Part shown: positions 5,049-7,835 of the stretch, piece by piece | Layout: each line of letters starts with the position of its first letter | Position numbering within the stretch: position 1 is the stretch's first letter | From: CAZSNT01 sp964607765 | Lineage (GTDB): Bacteria; Verrucomicrobiota; Lentisphaeria; Oligosphaerales; JABHEG01 | DNA length: 7,835 bases | Reading direction: 5' to 3' | Assembly: GCA_964607765.1 (NCBI GenBank) | Contig: CAZSNT010000278.1 | Span: 1-7,835 of the forward strand | The notes under the pieces: generated by a model | Told to the model about the DNA's origin: nothing | Database searches by the model: none | The model's input: the letters and a program-made list of their open reading frames with translations, nothing else | Position numbers and translations under genes: made by a program

Positions 5049-7681
5049 ACGCCAAGCGTACCACGCTCGCTCTCGCCCTTTCCACCGCCATGCTCCCGAC
5101 CGGCCACGCCGCCGAGCCGGACCAAGCACCCCGTGACAAACCCGTGCTCTGCTGGTACATGGTCTGTTACCACACCACCGTCGAGCATTACATGGAGGAG
5201 ATGCGGCTCGCCCAGGCGCACGGCATCGACGTGTTCCTGCTGGACGTGGGCCAGTGGAAGATGCCCGACAAGAAGACCGGCGAGCTGAAGGAGACCAACT
5301 ACACCAAGGCTGCGGCGCGCATGTTCGAGGCGGCGAAGCGCACCGGGTTCAAGCTGGCCATGGCGCCGGAAGGCTATATCTCCAGGGGGGGGCTGGCGGA
5401 GAACACCAAGGACATGCTGCGCACGTACCACGACCACCCCAACTACTTCCACTACCGGGGGCGTCCGCTCTTCGTCACCTACATCAGCCGCCCCGACGCC
5501 TGGGGTCAGGCGCTCGCCGAACTGCGCGAAGAGGAGGGGATCAACCCGCTCTTTGTGGGCAACTTCGGGAACGCGCGCTGGGCCATGCACTGGAGCGTCG
5601 AGACCGCCCGCAGCTTCTTCCGCGAAAGCGCCGAGCTGGACGGTCTGATCAATTTCGGCGTCATAGGGACCGCGCTGGAGGCGGCCACCAACGCCAACGG
5701 TCGCTACGCCACGATCCTCGAGAACAAGCTGTTCGTCGCCGGCGTCAACCCGACGTACAACAGCTCGAACGTCATCGACCGTCGCGGCATGGATGGCTAC
5801 GGCGCGCTCTGGGAAGGCGCGGTCCGCGACGGCGCCGACATGGTGGGGATCGTCATCTGGAACGACTACAACGAGGACTCCAATCTCTTCCCCGGCCGCT
5901 GGCCTTTCGGCTCGGAGAAGCAGTACATCAGCCGCGATGAGTCGTTTCTGGATGTGACCGCCTACTACAGCGCCTGGTTCAAGGCCGGGGTGCAACCGAC
6001 GATCACCCAGGACAAGTTTTACGCTGTCTACCGCAACCGTACGAAGTGGCAGGACCGCGGCTGGAACCTGAAGACGAAACGCTGGGAGCGCATCCGCAAC
6101 CGCCAGTACCCTTACGACCAATTCCACGACGACAACGAGGACAACCTGTACGTGACTGCTTTCCTCACGGCACCAGCCGAGCTGACCGTATCGCTTGGCG
6201 ACACGCAGAAGACCGAGACGCTGCCCGCCGGAATCCGGACGCTGGCTGTGCCGCTGACCGGCGGCGTCCCGCGCTTTGAGCTGCGGCGCGGCGGCAAAGT
6301 GCTGGCGGATGTGGTCGGCGGCAAGCTGGTGATCAACGAGGAGACCAAAGAGAACAGCTCCACCGACGGTAAGCACCGGCTCTACCGGAACCACACGTAC
6401 GGGACGGTCATCGGCCCCGTGGTCAAGACACTGGCGACCGCTGATGCCAGGCTCCTTGGCGACGCCAGGAACACAACGGTCGCCGGCAAGCCGGGCGTGC
6501 AGACGCAGGCCACTGACGGCAGCGGCATGGAACTTGCCGTGGCCGGGCTGAAGACCGCCACCTACAATCTGCGCATCACCTACAGCAATCCGGCCGAAAC
6601 CGAGGCACGCCTGACGATGACCCTCGACGGCACACGCAGCACCGGCGAGGGGGTTCCAGAGGAACACGAACGGATCCTGCCGGTCTGCTTCCCGCCCACC
6701 GGCGAGGGCAAGCTGGCCACCGCCTCCTTGCTCTGGAGCCTGTTCGCGAACACCACCCGTCTCAGGTTCGAGTACCAACTCGGCAAAAGGTGGCGCAAAC
6801 CCTATCCGGCCGGGGACGACAAGGGCGCGGTCTTCATCGAGAAGGTCGATCTGATCGAGGTCGCTCCGACGGCAGTGCCTGCGCTCCGCGATTCCACCGT
6901 TCCCGAGATGGTCGCCATTCCCGGCGGCACGTTCGTGATGGGCACGGGCAAGGGCCTGCCCGACGAAGCCCCCGCGCGCCAGGTTACCCTCTCCCCGTTT
7001 GCCATCGGCAAGTACGAGATCACCAACGCACAGTTCGAGCGGTTCATGCCCGAGCACCGGCAGTTCCGCGACCAGTATTCGTGGCGCGACCGCGATCCGG
7101 TCATCTACGTGAAGTGGACGGAAGCAGCGGCCTACTGCAACTGGCTGTCCGAACAGCAAGCCTTGGACCCGGCCTACGACGAGGAGACCTGGGCCGCCGA
7201 CCACGCCAGGAACGGCTACCGCCTGCCGAGCGAGGCGCAATGGGAGTATGTGGCCGCGGGCCGCGACGAGAATCGACCCTACGTGTGGGGCGATGCCGAA
7301 CCGGCCCCGGACTCCTGCCACGCGGCCCGCGCCCGCGGCGAGAAGCCGAACCCGAGCCCTCGCGTCGTGCCCGGTTCCGGCATCATGCCCGGCGTCGTGC
7401 CGGTGGGCAGCTTCAAGAACGACCGCAGCCGCGACGGTGTCATGGACCTGGCCGGCAACGTGGCCGAATGGTGCGGCGACTGGTACGACGACTACGACGC
7501 CGACGATCTGATCGATCCCTTCCAGGCTGCGGAGTCCGCACCCAAGTACCGCGCCATCCGCGGCGGCTCCTGGGGCTACTACAACTACTCCCTGCGCGTC
7601 ACCGACCGCGAGTACAACACCCAGGTCTATCCCGGCTACATTTACATCGGCTTCCGCGTGGCGCGGTCGGTGACAAAGTAA
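5045..7681 (+). CDS. secreted GH71-like glycoside hydrolase fused to a C-terminal FGE/SUMF1-type domain without the FGE cysteines
   Basis: This 878-residue protein has a short signal peptide, MNAKRTTLALAL, with likely cleavage after GHA. The GH71-like catalytic region starts at KPVLCWYMVCYH (32-43), includes HGIDVFLLDVGQW, and has IWNDYNED (271-278), with D274 and E277 matching the acidic pair of the upstream paralogue. A shared beta-rich tail follows (WFKAG then DKFY). Residues about 430-610 look like an unassigned beta-sandwich, perhaps carbohydrate-binding. From about 619 a full FGE-sulfatase/SUMF1 fold begins (VPEMVAIPGGTFVMG, GYRLPSEAQWEY, DLAGNVAEW, RGGSW, IGFRVAR). The two catalytic cysteines of formylglycine-generating enzyme align with Y845 and L850, so sulfatase activation is unlikely; a binding role is a guess. 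The ATG at 5045 overlaps the upstream TGA and has GGAAG seven bases before it. The in-frame extension to 4829 is rejected because that DNA codes for the upstream protein. Confidence 0.9.
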   Translation: MNAKRTTLALALSTAMLPTGHAAEPDQAPRDKPVLCWYMVCYHTTVEHYMEEMRLAQAHGIDVFLLDVGQWKMPDKKTGELKETNYTKAAARMFEAAKRTGFKLAMAPEGYISRGGLAENTKDMLRTYHDHPNYFHYRGRPLFVTYISRPDAWGQALAELREEEGINPLFVGNFGNARWAMHWSVETARSFFRESAELDGLINFGVIGTALEAATNANGRYATILENKLFVAGVNPTYNSSNVIDRRGMDGYGALWEGAVRDGADMVGIVIWNDYNEDSNLFPGRWPFGSEKQYISRDESFLDVTAYYSAWFKAGVQPTITQDKFYAVYRNRTKWQDRGWNLKTKRWERIRNRQYPYDQFHDDNEDNLYVTAFLTAPAELTVSLGDTQKTETLPAGIRTLAVPLTGGVPRFELRRGGKVLADVVGGKLVINEETKENSSTDGKHRLYRNHTYGTVIGPVVKTLATADARLLGDARNTTVAGKPGVQTQATDGSGMELAVAGLKTATYNLRITYSNPAETEARLTMTLDGTRSTGEGVPEEHERILPVCFPPTGEGKLATASLLWSLFANTTRLRFEYQLGKRWRKPYPAGDDKGAVFIEKVDLIEVAPTAVPALRDSTVPEMVAIPGGTFVMGTGKGLPDEAPARQVTLSPFAIGKYEITNAQFERFMPEHRQFRDQYSWRDRDPVIYVKWTEAAAYCNWLSEQQALDPAYDEETWAADHARNGYRLPSEAQWEYVAAGRDENRPYVWGDAEPAPDSCHAARARGEKPNPSPRVVPGSGIMPGVVPVGSFKNDRSRDGVMDLAGNVAEWCGDWYDDYDADDLIDPFQAAESAPKYRAIRGGSWGYYNYSLRVTDREYNTQVYPGYIYIGFRVARSVTK

Positions 7682-7707
7682 AGACCCGAGACCGATCGGT
7701 CAGTCTT
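7681..7707 (+). terminator. possible hairpin terminator after the second glycosidase gene
   Basis: Directly at the stop codon, AAGAC (7681-7685) can pair with GTCTT (7703-7707), enclosing the perfect 12-base palindrome GACCGATCGGTC (7690-7701). There is an asymmetric internal loop and no T-run after it, so intrinsic termination is only weakly supported. The palindrome could equally be a protein-binding site. Confidence 0.3.
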
Positions 7708-7719
7708 GGATGTACTGCC

Positions 7720-7833
7720 ATGAAGATCACCGAAGCACGACCGTCCCCATTTCATGCGCTGATCAAGGCGCCCGACATCCAGGTGCGCTGCGGGTCAGTC
7801 CTACGCATAGGCATTAGAGGGTTTCCTCAATAG
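7720..7833 (+). CDS. doubtful 37-codon ORF, function unknown
   Basis: ATG at 7720 to TAG at 7831 encodes 37 residues starting MKITEARPSPFHAL. No Shine-Dalgarno sequence is clear upstream, no domain or membrane segment is visible, and the peptide was not recognised. It could be a small gene, the remnant 5' end of a broken gene, or chance in GC-rich DNA. The rest of 7682-7835 shows nothing beyond the hairpin. Confidence 0.2.
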   Translation: MKITEARPSPFHALIKAPDIQVRCGSVLRIGIRGFPQ

Positions 7834-7835
7834 CG

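Noticed and set aside
4796..7321. 841-codon open frame on the - strand
   Set aside because: Antisense to the end of one glycosidase and most of the next. No domain or ribosome site was seen, and the + strand encodes clear conserved motifs throughout.
6790..7719. Long + strand frame leading into the 37-codon ORF at the right edge
   Set aside because: It overlaps the FGE-type domain in another frame and is Arg-rich without motifs. Only the part from the ATG at 7720 is free of the known gene, and that is itself doubtful.

Overview
The window is GC-rich DNA with four convincing genes, all on the + strand. It most likely comes from a bacterium of the Planctomycetota-Verrucomicrobiota-Lentisphaerota group, with Lentisphaerota or Kiritimatiellota favoured. 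This is inferred from two short proteins that begin with the prepilin helix LIELLVVIAIIA followed by LASMLLP and carry an H-x-DG signature, and from large secreted multidomain glycosidases with LamG, Calx-beta, calcium-loop and FGE/SUMF1-type modules. No rRNA, tRNA, CRISPR array or transposase gene was seen.

Layout. 1-150: purine-rich minisatellite without a gene. 161-892: leader repeat and first pseudopilin. 893-1017: short spacer with a degenerate piece of the purine-rich repeat and a second copy of the leader. 1018-1767: second pseudopilin. 1772-2191: a 420-bp element with 47-bp terminal inverted repeats and an 8-bp target-site duplication, carrying two tandem ~155-bp units. 2235-5048: large secreted GH71-like glycosidase. 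5045-7681: second secreted GH71-like protein, fused to a C-terminal FGE/SUMF1-type domain and overlapping its neighbour by ATGA. 7682-7835: a short hairpin and a doubtful 37-codon ORF.

How the parts fit. If the 420-bp element and one copy of its target duplication are removed in thought, the second pseudopilin gene would sit about 39 bases before the first glycosidase gene. Pseudopilin 2, glycosidase 1 and glycosidase 2 therefore look like a former operon split by a non-autonomous mobile element. The proteins appear to act outside the cytoplasm: two pilin-like surface or secretion components and two paralogous polysaccharide-degrading enzymes. The substrate is unknown; characterised GH71 members are mostly fungal alpha-1,3-glucanases.

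The most striking feature is the use of 7-base repeats. A CCTCACG/TTTCACG heptamer array encodes the pre-cleavage leader of both pseudopilins, and the two leaders differ by exactly three heptamers (21 bases, 7 residues). A different heptamer, GTGTCGG, builds both ends of the mobile-like element, and GACGAGG-type repeats fill the left edge of the window.
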